NCBI RefSeq assembly: GCF_031846415.1
Contig: NZ_JAVRHT010000011.1
Coordinates: 1 to 64,000 of the forward strand
DNA length: 64,000 nucleotides
Source of the DNA: Rubrivirga litoralis
GTDB taxonomy: Bacteria > Bacteroidota > Rhodothermia > Rhodothermales > Rubricoccaceae
Reading direction: 5' to 3'
In this document: one piece after another, positions 40,074 to 49,324 of the stretch
Position numbering within the stretch: position 1 is the stretch's first letter
Layout of the letters: each line of letters opens with the position of its first letter
Notes under the pieces: model-generated
What the model saw: the letters and a program-made list of their open reading frames with translations, nothing else
What the model was told of the DNA's origin: nothing
Database searches by the model: none
Made by a program: the position numbers and the translations under genes

Positions 40074-40555
40074 GCGGACCGACCCGCTCCGCCCCGCTCG
40101 CCGACAGCGCGGCGCTCCGCTACGTCCACCGCCACCGCGTCCGGTACCGCGAGTGCGACCCGATGGGCGTCGTCTACCACGCCCACGTGCTCGACTGGTT
40201 CGAGGCGGCGCGGACCGAGGCGCTCCGCTCGGCGGGCCTCCCGTACGCCGAGCTGGAGGCGAGCGGCGTCATCATGCCGGTCGTGGACGTCGCCGTCCGC
40301 TACCACGCGAGCGTGCGCTACGACGACGTGGTGGAGGTCGAGACCACGTTCCCCGAGCCGCCGCGCGTCCGCGTGCCCATCGACTACGCCGTGCGGCGCG
40401 AGGGCGAGGCGGCCGTGCTCGTCTCGGGCCGCGTGACGCTGTGCTTCGTGGACGCCGAGCGGGGGCGGCCGGTCGCCGCCCCGCCCCTGATCCGCGAGGC
40501 TTTGGCTGCGCCGTCTGCTCTGCAGGTTGACCGGGCGGGGCGGGGCGGCGGGTGA
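40070..40555 (+). CDS. Acyl-CoA thioesterase, YbgC/4HBT family
   Basis: The protein has 161 residues, starting at a GTG that overlaps the accA TGA. The hot-dog fold signature is HRVRYRECDPMGVVYHAHVLDWFEAAR, with the catalytic Asp in ECDPMGVVYH near residue 30. It hydrolyses acyl-CoA thioesters; which acyl group is not clear. Coupling to accA points to control of malonyl- or acyl-CoA pools. The C-terminal 20 residues are a Gly/Arg tail coded by the 11-mer and are probably unstructured. Confidence 0.88.
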   Translation: MSGPTRSAPLADSAALRYVHRHRVRYRECDPMGVVYHAHVLDWFEAARTEALRSAGLPYAELEASGVIMPVVDVAVRYHASVRYDDVVEVETTFPEPPRVRVPIDYAVRREGEAAVLVSGRVTLCFVDAERGRPVAAPPLIREALAAPSALQVDRAGRGGG

Positions 40556-40574
40556 GGAGCGGCTCACCCCGCTC

Positions 40575-41498
40575 TCACGGCGCGGCCGGGGCGCGGCGGT
40601 CGGGCGGGGCGGCCTCGGTGAACACGCGCGACACGGCCGGGTGCGCCTCGCGGACCGCCGCCTCGATGCGCACCGACGCCTCGGCCACCTCGGGCGCCGA
40701 GAGGCCGTCGCGGAACACGACCTCGACGTTGACGAGCACGTCGTCCGGCCCCATCTGCATCGTCAGCGGGACGTCTGCGTGCGCGACGGCGGGGTCGGCC
40801 TGGGCGATCTGGCGGACGGACGCGACGACCTCGGGGGCCGCCGCCCGGCCGGTCAAGAGGCTCCGGCCCGTGGCGACGAGCGAGAGCGAGATGCCGGCCA
40901 GGAGCAGGCCGATGGCGATCGACGCGAGCCCGTCCCACATCGGGTTGCCCGTCGCGTGGCCGAGCGCGATCCCGCCCGCCGCCAGGAGGATGCCGACGAG
41001 GTCCGCCGTGTCCTCGGCGAGGACCGTGTAGACGGCGGGGTCGGAGCTTTTGCGGAACGCCTCCCACACGCCGACGCCGGGGTGGTCGCGCCGGAGCTCG
41101 CGGAGCGCGAGCAGCCACGAGCCCCCGTCGAAGAGGAAGGCGAACCCGAGGACGGCGTAGTTCCACGTCGGGTCCGTCATCTCGTTCGGGTGCTGGAGGT
41201 GCGAGACGCCCTCGTAGAACGCGAGCCCGCCGCCGATCCCGAACAGGGCCACGGCGACGAGCAGCGCCCACACGTAGAGCTCCGAGCTGTGCCCGAACGG
41301 GTGCCCCGCGTCCGCCGGCCGCTGCCCGCGCTTGACGCCGACGAGCAGGAGCACCTGGTTCCCCGTGTCCACGAGCGAGTGGATCCCCTCGGAGAGCATG
41401 GCCGACGAGCCCGTCACGGCCGCGGCCACAAACTTGACGATGGCGATCGCGAGGTTGGCGACGAAGGCGCCGTAGACGGCGATGGGGCGGTCGGCCAC
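40575..41498 (-). CDS. Cation diffusion facilitator (metal efflux)
   Basis: The protein has 307 residues with six helices in the first 205, then a cytoplasmic metallochaperone-like domain. Helix II carries HSLVD (H40, D44), the transport site, and HPFGHSSELYVWALLV precedes helix III. Typical substrates are Zn, Co or Fe. In helix V the second HxxxD is replaced by the pattern EDTADLVG (D-x-x-D-like), seen in some subgroups. It converges on the thioesterase gene with a 19-base gap and is the divergent neighbour of the peptidase gene. Confidence 0.9.
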   Translation of the reverse strand: MADRPIAVYGAFVANLAIAIVKFVAAAVTGSSAMLSEGIHSLVDTGNQVLLLVGVKRGQRPADAGHPFGHSSELYVWALLVAVALFGIGGGLAFYEGVSHLQHPNEMTDPTWNYAVLGFAFLFDGGSWLLALRELRRDHPGVGVWEAFRKSSDPAVYTVLAEDTADLVGILLAAGGIALGHATGNPMWDGLASIAIGLLLAGISLSLVATGRSLLTGRAAAPEVVASVRQIAQADPAVAHADVPLTMQMGPDDVLVNVEVVFRDGLSAPEVAEASVRIEAAVREAHPAVSRVFTEAAPPDRRAPAAP

Positions 41499-41694
41499 GG
41501 GCGGGGCGGGGGAGGAGCAGGAGCCGCCTCAAACGCCCGTCGCGGGCGGACGGTCCACCGCCCCGCCCGCAGATCTCGGGGCGGGGCGGGGTAGCACGGG
41601 TGAACGCCGCCGAGGCTGCGCTGTTAGACGGGCCCGCGATGGGGCGCCCGGTGCCGGGTGCCTCGGCTCTGCTCGTTCGCCGACCGCCCCGCCC

Positions 41695-43035
41695 ATGCGA
41701 CGCGTCCTCCTTCTGTTTGGCCTGCTCGCGGTCGGCCCGGCCGTCGCCCAGGCGCAGGTCGAGCGCCCGGCCGTGCTCCCGATGCGCGAGCGGGCGGCCG
41801 TCCAGGACCGCTGGCTCGCCGAGCGCCTCGACACGGTCGTCCCCGCCCTCATGCGCCGCCACGGCGTCGACCTATGGGTCGTCCTGGGCCGCGAGTACAA
41901 CGAGGACCCCGTGCTCGAGACGATGCTGCCGGCCACGTGGCTCTCGGCCCGGCGGCGGACGGTCCTGGTGTTCCACGACCCGGGGGCGGGGCGGCCGGTC
42001 GAGCGGTTGGCCGTCGCGCGCTACGACGTCGGCCCGTTCCCGCGGGCGTGGGAGCCGGAGGACCAGCCCGACCAGTGGGCGCGCCTCGCCGAGATCGTGG
42101 CCGAGCGCGACCCCCAGCGGATCGCCGTCGACCGCTCGCCCACGTTCGCGCTCGCCGACGGCCTCGCCTCGACCGAGTACGAGGCGCTTCTCGGCGCCCT
42201 GCCCGCCCGGTACCGCGACCGCGTCGTCTCGGCCGAGCCGCTCGCGGTCGGGTGGCTCGAAACGCGGACGCCGGCCGAACTCGCCGTCTACCCGACCGTC
42301 GTGGCGCTGGCTCGGAGCATCCTGCACGAGGGGCTCTCGACGGCCGCCGTCACTCCCGGCGTCACGACCACGGACGACCTTGCGTGGTGGTACCGCGATC
42401 GCGTCCGCGGGCTCGGGCTCCGGTCGTGGTTCCACCCCGGCGTCTCGGTCCAGCGCACGAGCGGGGCGGGGCGGTCGGGCGACTTCTCGGGGCGCCCCGG
42501 CGAGACCGTCATCCAGCCCGGCGACCTCGTCTGGGTCGACTTCGGGATCGAGTACCTCGGGCTCCACACGGACACGCAGCAGATGGCCTACGTCCTGCGC
42601 CCCGGCGAGACCGCCCCGCCCGCCGGCCTCGTCGCCGGGCTGCGGGCGGCGAACCGGGTCCAGGACCTCCTCACCGGGCAGTTCGCGGCCGGGCGCACGG
42701 GGAACGAGGTCCTCGCCGCCGCGCTTGACGGCGCGCGCGCCGAGGGGATCGACGCGACGATCTACACGCACCCCATCGGGTTCCACGGCCACGGGGCGGG
42801 GCCGACGATCGGCCTGTGGGACCAGCAGGACGGCGTCCCGGGCGGCGGCGACTACCCGCTCCACCCGAGCACAGCGTACTCGATCGAGCTCAACGCGGCC
42901 GTTGCCGTGCCCGAGTGGGGCGGGCAGGCCGTCCGGTTCATGCTGGAGGAGGACGCCGTGTTCGACGGCGAGGCGGTCCGCTACCTCGACGGGCGGCAGG
43001 AGGCGCTCCTGCTCATCCCCCGCCCCGCCCGGTAG
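41695..43035 (+). CDS. Exported M24 metallopeptidase (Xaa-Pro aminopeptidase family)
   Basis: The ATG at 41695, directly after CCGCCCCGCCC, gives 446 residues with a signal peptide ending AQAQ. The N-terminal creatinase-like domain (30-190) is followed by the pita-bread domain with the metal ligands: WVDFGIEYLGLHTDTQQ (two Asp), HPIGFHGHGAG (His), YSIELNAAV (Glu) and the final RFMLEEDAVF (Glu). It should cleave an N-terminal residue before proline or a related bond, in the periplasm. It is transcribed alone. Confidence 0.88.
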   Translation: MRRVLLLFGLLAVGPAVAQAQVERPAVLPMRERAAVQDRWLAERLDTVVPALMRRHGVDLWVVLGREYNEDPVLETMLPATWLSARRRTVLVFHDPGAGRPVERLAVARYDVGPFPRAWEPEDQPDQWARLAEIVAERDPQRIAVDRSPTFALADGLASTEYEALLGALPARYRDRVVSAEPLAVGWLETRTPAELAVYPTVVALARSILHEGLSTAAVTPGVTTTDDLAWWYRDRVRGLGLRSWFHPGVSVQRTSGAGRSGDFSGRPGETVIQPGDLVWVDFGIEYLGLHTDTQQMAYVLRPGETAPPAGLVAGLRAANRVQDLLTGQFAAGRTGNEVLAAALDGARAEGIDATIYTHPIGFHGHGAGPTIGLWDQQDGVPGGGDYPLHPSTAYSIELNAAVAVPEWGGQAVRFMLEEDAVFDGEAVRYLDGRQEALLLIPRPAR

Positions 43036-43120
43036 CGCGGGCGGGGCGGGGGCGATACGGTTGCTCCCGGTGGTTGTGTCTTAAGAACCCGGACGCCCTT
43101 TGCCGGTCTGTAGCCGCGAG

Positions 43121-43396
43121 TCAGTCAGCCCGAACAACGACCTCCGCCGCCTCCAACTCGTGCAGCGCCGTCGGTGCCAGGTCCGCCCCGTTCGGCCACA
43201 CGACCGTCCCGCACACGGGGGCCACGCTCACCCGGGCGAAATACGACGGGCCCCGGAGTGGCGCGAACACCGCCCCGCCTACCCGCTCGATGAGCGGGAG
43301 CACGTTCACCCCGCGGACTTCGCCTGTGCTGAACGTGAGCTGCAGGGTGTGACCGCCGAGCGGGTCCGCGTCGGCGATGCGGAGGACGTCGGCCAT
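43121..43396 (-). CDS. DUF2442 family protein
   Basis: The protein has 91 residues. The DUF2442 pattern is seen: LQLTFSTGEVRGVNVLPLIE, then FARVSVAPVCGTVVWPNGADLAP near the end. The family often pairs with DUF4160 in putative toxin-antitoxin-like loci, but no DUF4160 gene is adjacent here. It is in opposite orientation to its neighbours and has 315 gene-free bases upstream. Confidence 0.85.
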   Translation of the reverse strand: MADVLRIADADPLGGHTLQLTFSTGEVRGVNVLPLIERVGGAVFAPLRGPSYFARVSVAPVCGTVVWPNGADLAPTALHELEAAEVVVRAD

Positions 43397-43711
43397 GTCA
43401 GTGCGGGGGGCGACGACCGATCAGGGCTCTGGGACTGAGGGCGGGGTGGTCGAAGGCTATGGCAACAGTGCCGCCCCGCCCGGAGCGAGAGGGCGTGGTG
43501 AAACGAGCATTGGACGGCGTCAGGCCTGATCCGCCCCGCCCGGCGTAGAGACACTACGAGCGCCCGCCCCGCCCCGCAACCACCGCCCCGCTCGCACCCA
43601 CGGGCGGGGTGGTGGCGCAGGGCCGACCGTAGCCTTCCACCTCGCCCGTACCCGCGGGCGGGGCGGTGGCACGAGACCCGCCGTAGCCTTCCCCACCCCG
43701 CCCTGGCCCGC
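43397..43711. other. Divergent intergenic region upstream of dinB
   Basis: No gene. It contains many copies of the 11-mer in both orientations and a 54-base direct duplication (43596-43702) that ends just before the dinB start. Confidence 0.6.
43596..43702 (+). repeat. Tandem duplication of about 54 bases upstream of dinB
   Basis: Two imperfect copies, 43596-43649 and 43650-43702, each run from ACCC(A/G)CGGGCGGGG to CCGTAGCCTTCC and then CC. The TAGCCTTCC parts resemble the -7 box with one extra base, so the promoter itself may be duplicated. The copies differ mainly in the middle. Confidence 0.6.
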
Positions 43712-44770
43712 GTGCTCCGCAAGATCCTCCACGTCGACATGGACGCGTTCTACGCGTCGGTCGAACAGCGCGACGACCCCGCGCTGCGCGGGCGGCCCGT
43801 GGCCGTCGGCGGGCGGGGCGGGCGCGGCGTCGTGGCCGCGGCGAGCTACGAGGCGCGGCCGTTCGGGATCTCCAGCGCCATGCCGATGGCGTGGGCGCGG
43901 CGGCGGTGCCCGGACCTCGTGGTCGTGGCCCCGCGGTTCGACGTCTACAAGGAGGTCTCGGCCCAGGTGCGCGAGGTGTTCGGGCGCTACACCGACCTCG
44001 TCGAGCCGCTCTCGCTCGACGAGGCGTACCTCGACGTGACCGAGCCGCTCGACGGGCCGGCGTCGGGGACGCTCGTCGCGCGGCGCATCCGCGCCGAGGT
44101 GCGCGAGGCGACCGGGCTCGCGTGCTCGGCTGGCGTCTCGTTCGGGAAGTTCCTCGCCAAGACGGCGTCCGGCCTCGCCAAGCCCGACGGGCTCCGCGTG
44201 ATCACGCCCGACGAGGCGCCGGCGCTCGTGGCCGCGCTCCCGGTCGAGGACTTCCACGGCGTCGGCCCCGCGACGGCGGCGCGGCTCCGGGCGCTCGGCA
44301 TCCGCACCGGCGCCGACCTCCAGGCGCGGTCCGAGGCCGAGCTCCGCGCCGCCCTCGGCAAGACCGGCGGGTGGCTCGCGCGCGTGGCCCGGTGCGACGA
44401 CGCGCGGCCCGTCCGCCCCGACCGCGTGCGAAAGTCGGTGGGCGTCGAGCGCACGTTCGCCCACGACGTGAGCGGGGCGGACGCGCTCCTCGAACGGCTG
44501 GCCCCGCTCGCCGCCGAGCTGGCCCGCCGCCTCGACCGCCACGGGACGGCCGGGCGCACGCTCACGCTCAAGCTCAAGAGCGCCGACTTCGAGATCACGT
44601 CGCGCTCGGCCACGTTCGCCGCGCCCGTCTGGGCCGAGGCCGACCTCCTCGACCGCGGCGCCGCGCTCCTCCACCGCCCCGCCCCGCCCGCCGAGCCGGT
44701 GCGGCTGCTGGGGCTGACCGTTTCGGGGCTCATCAGCGAGGGCCGGCAACTCGTGCTCCCGTTCGACTAG
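43712..44770 (+). CDS. dinB: DNA polymerase IV (DinB, Y family)
   Basis: The protein has 352 residues from a GTG. The palm has ILHVDMDAFYASVEQRDDP with D9 and SLDEAYLD with D103 and E104, the catalytic carboxylates. The HhH region (VGPATAARLRALGI) and a full little-finger domain (VERTF onward) follow, ending GRQLVLPF. It is an error-prone polymerase for lesion bypass. The C-terminus is close to a beta-clamp binding motif (QLVLPFD). It is separated from the next gene by a palindrome of GGTAC units. Confidence 0.95.
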   Translation: MLRKILHVDMDAFYASVEQRDDPALRGRPVAVGGRGGRGVVAAASYEARPFGISSAMPMAWARRRCPDLVVVAPRFDVYKEVSAQVREVFGRYTDLVEPLSLDEAYLDVTEPLDGPASGTLVARRIRAEVREATGLACSAGVSFGKFLAKTASGLAKPDGLRVITPDEAPALVAALPVEDFHGVGPATAARLRALGIRTGADLQARSEAELRAALGKTGGWLARVARCDDARPVRPDRVRKSVGVERTFAHDVSGADALLERLAPLAAELARRLDRHGTAGRTLTLKLKSADFEITSRSATFAAPVWAEADLLDRGAALLHRPAPPAEPVRLLGLTVSGLISEGRQLVLPFD

Positions 44771-44786
44771 GCGCCCTTCGGGGCGG

Positions 44787-44869
44787 TACGGGGTACTTGG
44801 TGCAGGGTACTCGGTACGGGGTGCGGCTCCGACCCTACCTGTACCTCGTACCAAGTACCCTGTACCCCA
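44787..44869. repeat. Palindrome built of GGTACNNG units after dinB
   Basis: The left arm (44787-44820) repeats GGTAC every 8 bases and the right arm (44831-44869) holds the complement, pairing in blocks of GGGGTAC, GG-T-C, GGTAC and GGTAC with regular mismatches. It starts 17 bases after the dinB stop and ends 8 bases before the next ATG. Confidence 0.75.
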
Positions 44870-44877
44870 CCCCGCCC

Positions 44878-45615
44878 ATGCCGCCGACTGTCGCCCAGAT
44901 CGCCGCTTCGCTCGCCGCCAAGACCGACGCCGACCGCTTGTTCCGCGAGGGCGACCCTGTGGGCGTCTGGCTCGACTCGCCCCGCCCGGTCCGCCGGCTG
45001 GGGCTGCGGCTGGAGGCCGGGCGCGCGCCGTACGCCTGGGCCGACGGGCTCGACGCCGTCCTGCTCCACCGGCCGTTCGGGCTGTGGCCGGCGCGGCTCC
45101 CCGACGGGCTCGGCGTGCTCGCCTACCACCGCGCCCTCGACGAGCGGTTCGCGGTTGGCCACAACCCCGCCCTCGCCCGCGAGCTGGGGCTGGAGCCCGA
45201 AGCCGAGCCCCTCATGCGCGGCGGCAACGTGGTCGGCCTGGTCGGTGCCCTCCCCGCCCCGCTCACCGCCGCCGACGTGCTCGGCCGCGTTGCCGACGTG
45301 CTGGGCGGGGTGGAGGAGACGGCGGGAGCGGGCGGAGCCGACGCGGGCGGGGCGGTGGAAGTCTCGCGCGTGGCGCTCGTGGGAGCTATGACGGAAGCGC
45401 TGGTCGAGGCGGCGGCCGAGCGCGGCGTCGGCGTGTACGTCACGGGCCAGGTCCGGCGGCCGGGCGTAGCGCCAGCGGAGGCGGCGGGCGTGCTCGTCGC
45501 GGCGGTAGGCCAGGAGCGGGCCGAGCGGTGGGGGCTTCGCCACCTGGGCCGCCTCGTCGCTGCGCGGTGGCCGGACGTCGATGTCGTGGACGCGGGCGGG
45601 GAGGGCCGCGGGTAG
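44878..45615 (+). CDS. Nif3-like dinuclear metal centre protein (DUF34)
   Basis: The ATG at 44878 gives 245 residues. LDAVLLHRPFGLWP and LGVLAYHRALDERF match the family's H-x-P-F and T/Y-H-x-x-D metal-binding strands, and the C-terminal ALVGAMTEALVEAAAERGVGVYVTGQV matches the conserved G-x-G/GE-like region in part. Nif3 proteins form hexamers with two metals per subunit; the function is not settled. The last His-x-x-E ligand pair is not clear to me, since I see only RHLGRLVAARW. Confidence 0.8.
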   Translation: MPPTVAQIAASLAAKTDADRLFREGDPVGVWLDSPRPVRRLGLRLEAGRAPYAWADGLDAVLLHRPFGLWPARLPDGLGVLAYHRALDERFAVGHNPALARELGLEPEAEPLMRGGNVVGLVGALPAPLTAADVLGRVADVLGGVEETAGAGGADAGGAVEVSRVALVGAMTEALVEAAAERGVGVYVTGQVRRPGVAPAEAAGVLVAAVGQERAERWGLRHLGRLVAARWPDVDVVDAGGEGRG

Positions 45616-45782
45616 GCGACTCGTCTGCCGCCTCTTCTCTTCCCCTCCTCTTTTCGACCGCCCCGCTCCGCCCTTTGGGTCCGTCCTCTGGGTTCGCCCG
45701 TGCGCTCTCCGTGGAGGCAGAATCGGGGCGGGGTGGTGGGCGTTGACCCAAGGCCTATTGAGATCGTCTTCCGAATCCGACC

Positions 45783-46820
45783 ATGCCGCTCCCCCTCTCT
45801 GTCCTCGACCTCGCCCCGATCCCCACTGGCGCCGACGCCGGTGAGGCGCTGCGGCGGACGGTCGACCTGGCCCGCCTCGCCGACCGGCTGGGCTACACGC
45901 GCCTGTGGTTCGCCGAGCATCACGGGATGCCGAGCGTGGCCTCGTCGGCGCCCGAGATCCTCATCGCCCACACGGCCGCCGCCACCGAGCGCATCCGCGT
46001 GGGCTCGGGCGGGGTGATGCTCCCGAACCACGCCCCGCTCCTCGTCGCCGAGCGGTTCCACACGCTGGAGGCGCTGTTCCCGGGCCGCATCGACTTAGGG
46101 ATCGGGCGGGCGCCGGGGACCGACCCCGCCCACATCCGCGCGCTCCGGTCGTTCGACGCCGAGCAGTTCCCGTACCAGCTCGCCGAGTTGACGGCGCTCT
46201 CCGAGGGCGCCTTCGCCGCCGACCACCCGTTCGCGTCGGTCCGCGTGACGCCCGGAGGCGTGGCGCTCCCGCCGATCTGGCTGCTCGGGTCGAGCGGGTC
46301 GAGCGCCGCGTTCGCCGGCGCGCGCGGGCTGGGCTACGCCTTCGCGAGCCACTTTAGCCCGACGCCGGCCGCGCCCGCCCTCAACGCCTACCGCGCCGCT
46401 TTCGAGCCGTCCGAGGCGTTCCCCGAGCCGCACGCGGTCCTCGCCGTCGCCGCCGTGTGCGCTGAGACCGAGGCCGAGGCCCGGCGCCTCTCGGCCACGA
46501 TGGAGCTGGCGTGGGCGCGCATCCGCACGGGCCGGTTCGACCCGCTGCCGTCGCCCGAGGAGGCGCTCGCGCACGACTACACCCCGCCCGAGCGCGCGGC
46601 CGTCGAGGCGTACCGCCAGATCGCCGTCGTGGGCACGCCCGACGCCGTCCGCGCCGAGATCGAGCGCCGCGCGGCCGCCGCCGGCGCCGACGAGGTGATG
46701 GTGACGACGAACGCGCACGGCCACGCCGACCGGCTCCGCTCGTACGAGCTGCTGGCCGAGGCGTTTGGCCTGGCCGCCCCGCCCGCGGAGCGCGCCGCGG
46801 ACCTCGCCGCCGCCGCGTGA
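45783..46820 (+). CDS. LLM class flavin-dependent oxidoreductase (MsnO8-like)
   Basis: The protein has 345 residues in a luciferase-like barrel. It begins PLSVLDLAPIPTGADAGEALRRT, as in the MsnO8 subgroup, and contains LWFAEHHGMPSVASSAPEI, the conserved RIRVGSGGVMLPNHAPL segment, FPGRIDLGIGRAPGTD and IWLLGSSGSSAAFAGARGLGYAFASHF. It binds FMN and oxidises an unknown substrate. The stop overlaps the start of the following flavoprotein gene by four bases. Confidence 0.93.
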   Translation: MPLPLSVLDLAPIPTGADAGEALRRTVDLARLADRLGYTRLWFAEHHGMPSVASSAPEILIAHTAAATERIRVGSGGVMLPNHAPLLVAERFHTLEALFPGRIDLGIGRAPGTDPAHIRALRSFDAEQFPYQLAELTALSEGAFAADHPFASVRVTPGGVALPPIWLLGSSGSSAAFAGARGLGYAFASHFSPTPAAPALNAYRAAFEPSEAFPEPHAVLAVAAVCAETEAEARRLSATMELAWARIRTGRFDPLPSPEEALAHDYTPPERAAVEAYRQIAVVGTPDAVRAEIERRAAAAGADEVMVTTNAHGHADRLRSYELLAEAFGLAAPPAERAADLAAAA

Positions 46821-48118
46821 GCGCCGCCCCGCCCGTGTCGAGTCCGCCCGCGTCGGGTCCGCCCCGCGCCGTCGCCGTCATCGGGGGCGGGGCGGCCGGG
46901 CTCGTCGCCGCCGTCTTCGCCGCGCGCGCCGGTGCCCGCGTCGTGCTCCTGGAGCGGACCCGGCGGGGCGGCAAGAAGATTGTCGTCTCGGGCGGCGGCC
47001 GGTGCAACGTGCTCCCCTCGGCCGTCGACGCCGGCCGGTTCGTGACGGCGGGGTCGCCGCGCCTGCTCCGGCGGATCCTGGACTCGTGGCCGCTCCCCGA
47101 GCAGCGGGCCTTTTTCGAGCACGACCTGGGCGTTCCGCTCTCGCTCGAACCCGAGACGGGCAAGCTGTTCCCGACGTCGAACCGCGCGACCGACGTCCGC
47201 GACGCGCTCGTCGACGCCGCCCGCGCGGCCGGCGCTGACCTCCGGTTCGATACGCTCGTGACGTCGCTGGAGCCGGGCGAGGCGGACCGCAAACCGGCGG
47301 GGTGGCGCGTCGGGCTGAAAGACGCCGCCCCGCTCGACGTCGACGCGGTGGTCCTGGCGACGGGCGGCCTGTCGGTGCCCAAGACCGGGAGCGACGGGTT
47401 CGGGCTCCGCGCGGCCGAGGCGCTCGGGCTGCGCGTCGAGCCGACGTACCCGGCGCTCACCCCGCTCACGGCGGGCGACGGACAGGCCGCCCCGCACGCC
47501 GACCTCTCGGGCGTCTCGCTCGACGTGGCCGTCCGCGCGCCCGGTGACAAAAAGGCCGGGCGGGGTGGTGTCGAGGCGTCCGGCGGGTTCCTGTTCACGC
47601 ACCGCGGCTACAGCGGCCCGGCCGTCCTCGACGTGTCGCACCTCGCGACGCTCTCGCGGACCCTGGATGACGGCGGCCAGCCGGTCCTCGTGCGCTGGGC
47701 CCACCGCGACGCCGGGGCGTGGGACGCGGCGTTCCAAGCGCCCGGCCCCGGCACGGTCCTGGGCGACCTGCGTGATGCCCTCCCCGCCCGCCTCGCCGAA
47801 GCGTTGCTCTCCGAGGCCGACGTGCCTACCGACCGCAACCGGGCCGACCTCCGCCGCGACGAGCGCCGCCGCCTCGTGGCCGTCCTCACCGAGTATCCGC
47901 TGCCGTGGACCGGCGACGAGGGCTACAAAAAGGCTGAGGTGACGGGGGGCGGGGTGGCGCTTTCCGAAGTGGCCGCGCACTCGCTCGAAGCCCGCTCGCG
48001 GCCCGGCCTGTTCTTGTGCGGCGAGGTGCTCGACGCGTTCGGCCCCATCGGCGGCTACAACTTCCTCTGGGCGTGGGCCACGGGGCGTCTCGCGGGCCGC
48101 GCGGCCGGTGCTCCCTGA
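46817..48118 (+). CDS. HI0933-like FAD-binding flavoprotein (YhiN/BaiN family)
   Basis: The GTG at 46817 overlaps the previous TGA, giving 433 residues. The first Rossmann motif is VIGGGAAGLVAAVFAARAG, then KKIVVSGGGRCNVLPS, the hallmark of the family, a middle insertion domain (GVSLDVAVRAPG), VTGGGVALSEV and a final FLCGEVLDAFGPIGGYNF. These proteins use FAD for poorly known reductions. The gene is coupled with the luciferase-like gene. Confidence 0.93.
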   Translation: MSAAPPVSSPPASGPPRAVAVIGGGAAGLVAAVFAARAGARVVLLERTRRGGKKIVVSGGGRCNVLPSAVDAGRFVTAGSPRLLRRILDSWPLPEQRAFFEHDLGVPLSLEPETGKLFPTSNRATDVRDALVDAARAAGADLRFDTLVTSLEPGEADRKPAGWRVGLKDAAPLDVDAVVLATGGLSVPKTGSDGFGLRAAEALGLRVEPTYPALTPLTAGDGQAAPHADLSGVSLDVAVRAPGDKKAGRGGVEASGGFLFTHRGYSGPAVLDVSHLATLSRTLDDGGQPVLVRWAHRDAGAWDAAFQAPGPGTVLGDLRDALPARLAEALLSEADVPTDRNRADLRRDERRRLVAVLTEYPLPWTGDEGYKKAEVTGGGVALSEVAAHSLEARSRPGLFLCGEVLDAFGPIGGYNFLWAWATGRLAGRAAGAP

Positions 48119-48217
48119 GCGGGGCGGGGAGGGCGTCTTGAACTTTCCGGGCGCAGGACTCGTTGGACGCACCACCCCGCCCGTTGGGGTCCCCTCTCAC
48201 ACTCGACCCCTGCCCCC

Positions 48218-48478
48218 ATGCTCACCGGACTCATTTTTTGGATTGTCGTCGGCGCGATCGCCGGCTGGCTCGCAGAGAAGATCATGAAGGCCAACATGGG
48301 CCTCGGCATGAACATCGTCATCGGCATCGTCGGCGCCCTCATCGGCGGGTTCGTCGTCGGCCTGCTCCCGTTCGTCGACGCCGACGGCGGCTTTTTCTGG
48401 AGCATCCTAGTGGCGACGCTCGGCGCCGTCATCCTGCTCTGGGCCGTGAACAAGTTCAAGGAGCACTCGGCCGCCTAG
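48218..48478 (+). CDS. GlsB/YeaQ/YmgE family small membrane protein
   Basis: The protein has 86 residues and three helices with the family glycine pattern: IFWIVVGAIAGWLAEKIMK, GLGMNIVIGIVGALIGGFV and WSILVATLGAVILLW. This family is linked to envelope or general stress; the mechanism is unknown. It lies in a rightward run between the flavoprotein and a lipoprotein gene. Confidence 0.92.
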   Translation: MLTGLIFWIVVGAIAGWLAEKIMKANMGLGMNIVIGIVGALIGGFVVGLLPFVDADGGFFWSILVATLGAVILLWAVNKFKEHSAA

Positions 48479-48548
48479 CCCGCCCCGCTCCGTCCTCCGC
48501 GGGCGGCCCGTCTCCCGGCGGGCCGCCCGCCTCTGTTTCCCCCCCGCC

Positions 48549-49232
48549 GTGCTTCGCCCCCTCGCCCTCCTGCTCCTGGCCGCCCTCGCCCTCGCCGCCT
48601 GCGGCACCGACGCGCCGGTCGACCCCGACCAGACCGTCGTCGTCCCCGAGGCCGACGTCGAGCGGTTCCGGGCCGACGTGTTCCAGGAGACGTTGGACAT
48701 CGACGCCGCGCTCGCGCGCCTCGAAGGCGAGGCCGCCGGTGCCGACTCGGTCGTGCAGGCCGCGTACGACCCGGTCCTCGAGCGGCTCCGCGAGCAGCGC
48801 CGCCGGTTCCAGGTCCGCGTCGACAGCCTCCGCCCCGCCCCGCGCGCCGCGTTCGACTCGACACAAACGGCTATTCTGGTGCAGGCGCGGGGGCTCCGCG
48901 AGGCCGTCCGCCGCGGGCGCTACGACGCCGCCCCGAGCTACGCCGCGCTCCAAGCCGCCGCGGGGCGCGGGATCGCCGAGGTCGACGAGCGCCTCGTCGC
49001 GCTCCGCCCGTATGCCGCCGCCGACACGACGGGCCGGTTCGGGCGCGCGCTCGACTCGCTCGCCGCCGACCGCGACCGGCTCCGCGAGCGGCTCCGCGCC
49101 TACCCCGACACGTCGGCCGCTCAGTTTCCCCCGTTCCGCGGCGCGTTCACCGACCGGGCGCTCGACCTGGACGCCCGCGTCGACTCGGCCGCCACCGACA
49201 CCGTAGGCGTGGACCTGGGGGCGGGGCGGTAA
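48549..49232 (+). CDS. Hypothetical lipoprotein, helical
   Basis: The protein has 227 residues from a GTG. The signal peptide ends LAAC (C18), a lipobox. The rest is rich in Ala, Arg, Asp and Glu with long helices and no recognised domain. It converges with the phosphohexomutase gene; a strong hairpin of two 11-mers lies between them. Confidence 0.7.
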   Translation: MLRPLALLLLAALALAACGTDAPVDPDQTVVVPEADVERFRADVFQETLDIDAALARLEGEAAGADSVVQAAYDPVLERLREQRRRFQVRVDSLRPAPRAAFDSTQTAILVQARGLREAVRRGRYDAAPSYAALQAAAGRGIAEVDERLVALRPYAAADTTGRFGRALDSLAADRDRLRERLRAYPDTSAAQFPPFRGAFTDRALDLDARVDSAATDTVGVDLGAGR

Positions 49233-49271
49233 GCGACGGGCGGGGCGCCGACCACCCCGCCCTCAACGAAA

Positions 49272-49303
49272 CCGCCCCGCCCGGGCAGACCTGGGCGGGG
49301 CGG
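49272..49303. terminator. Hairpin of inverted 11-mers between convergent genes
   Basis: CCGCCCCGCCC (49272-49282) pairs with GGGCGGGGCGG (49293-49303) across a 10-nt loop. It is located 39 bases after the lipoprotein stop and 21 bases after the phosphohexomutase stop on the other strand, the place for a shared terminator. There is no T run. Confidence 0.6.
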
Positions 49304-49324
49304 GGGCTCGGAATCCGCCGTTCG

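Noticed and set aside
43121..43396. A toxin-antitoxin pair with DUF2442
   Set aside because: The usual DUF4160 partner is missing on both sides, so only the single gene is reported.
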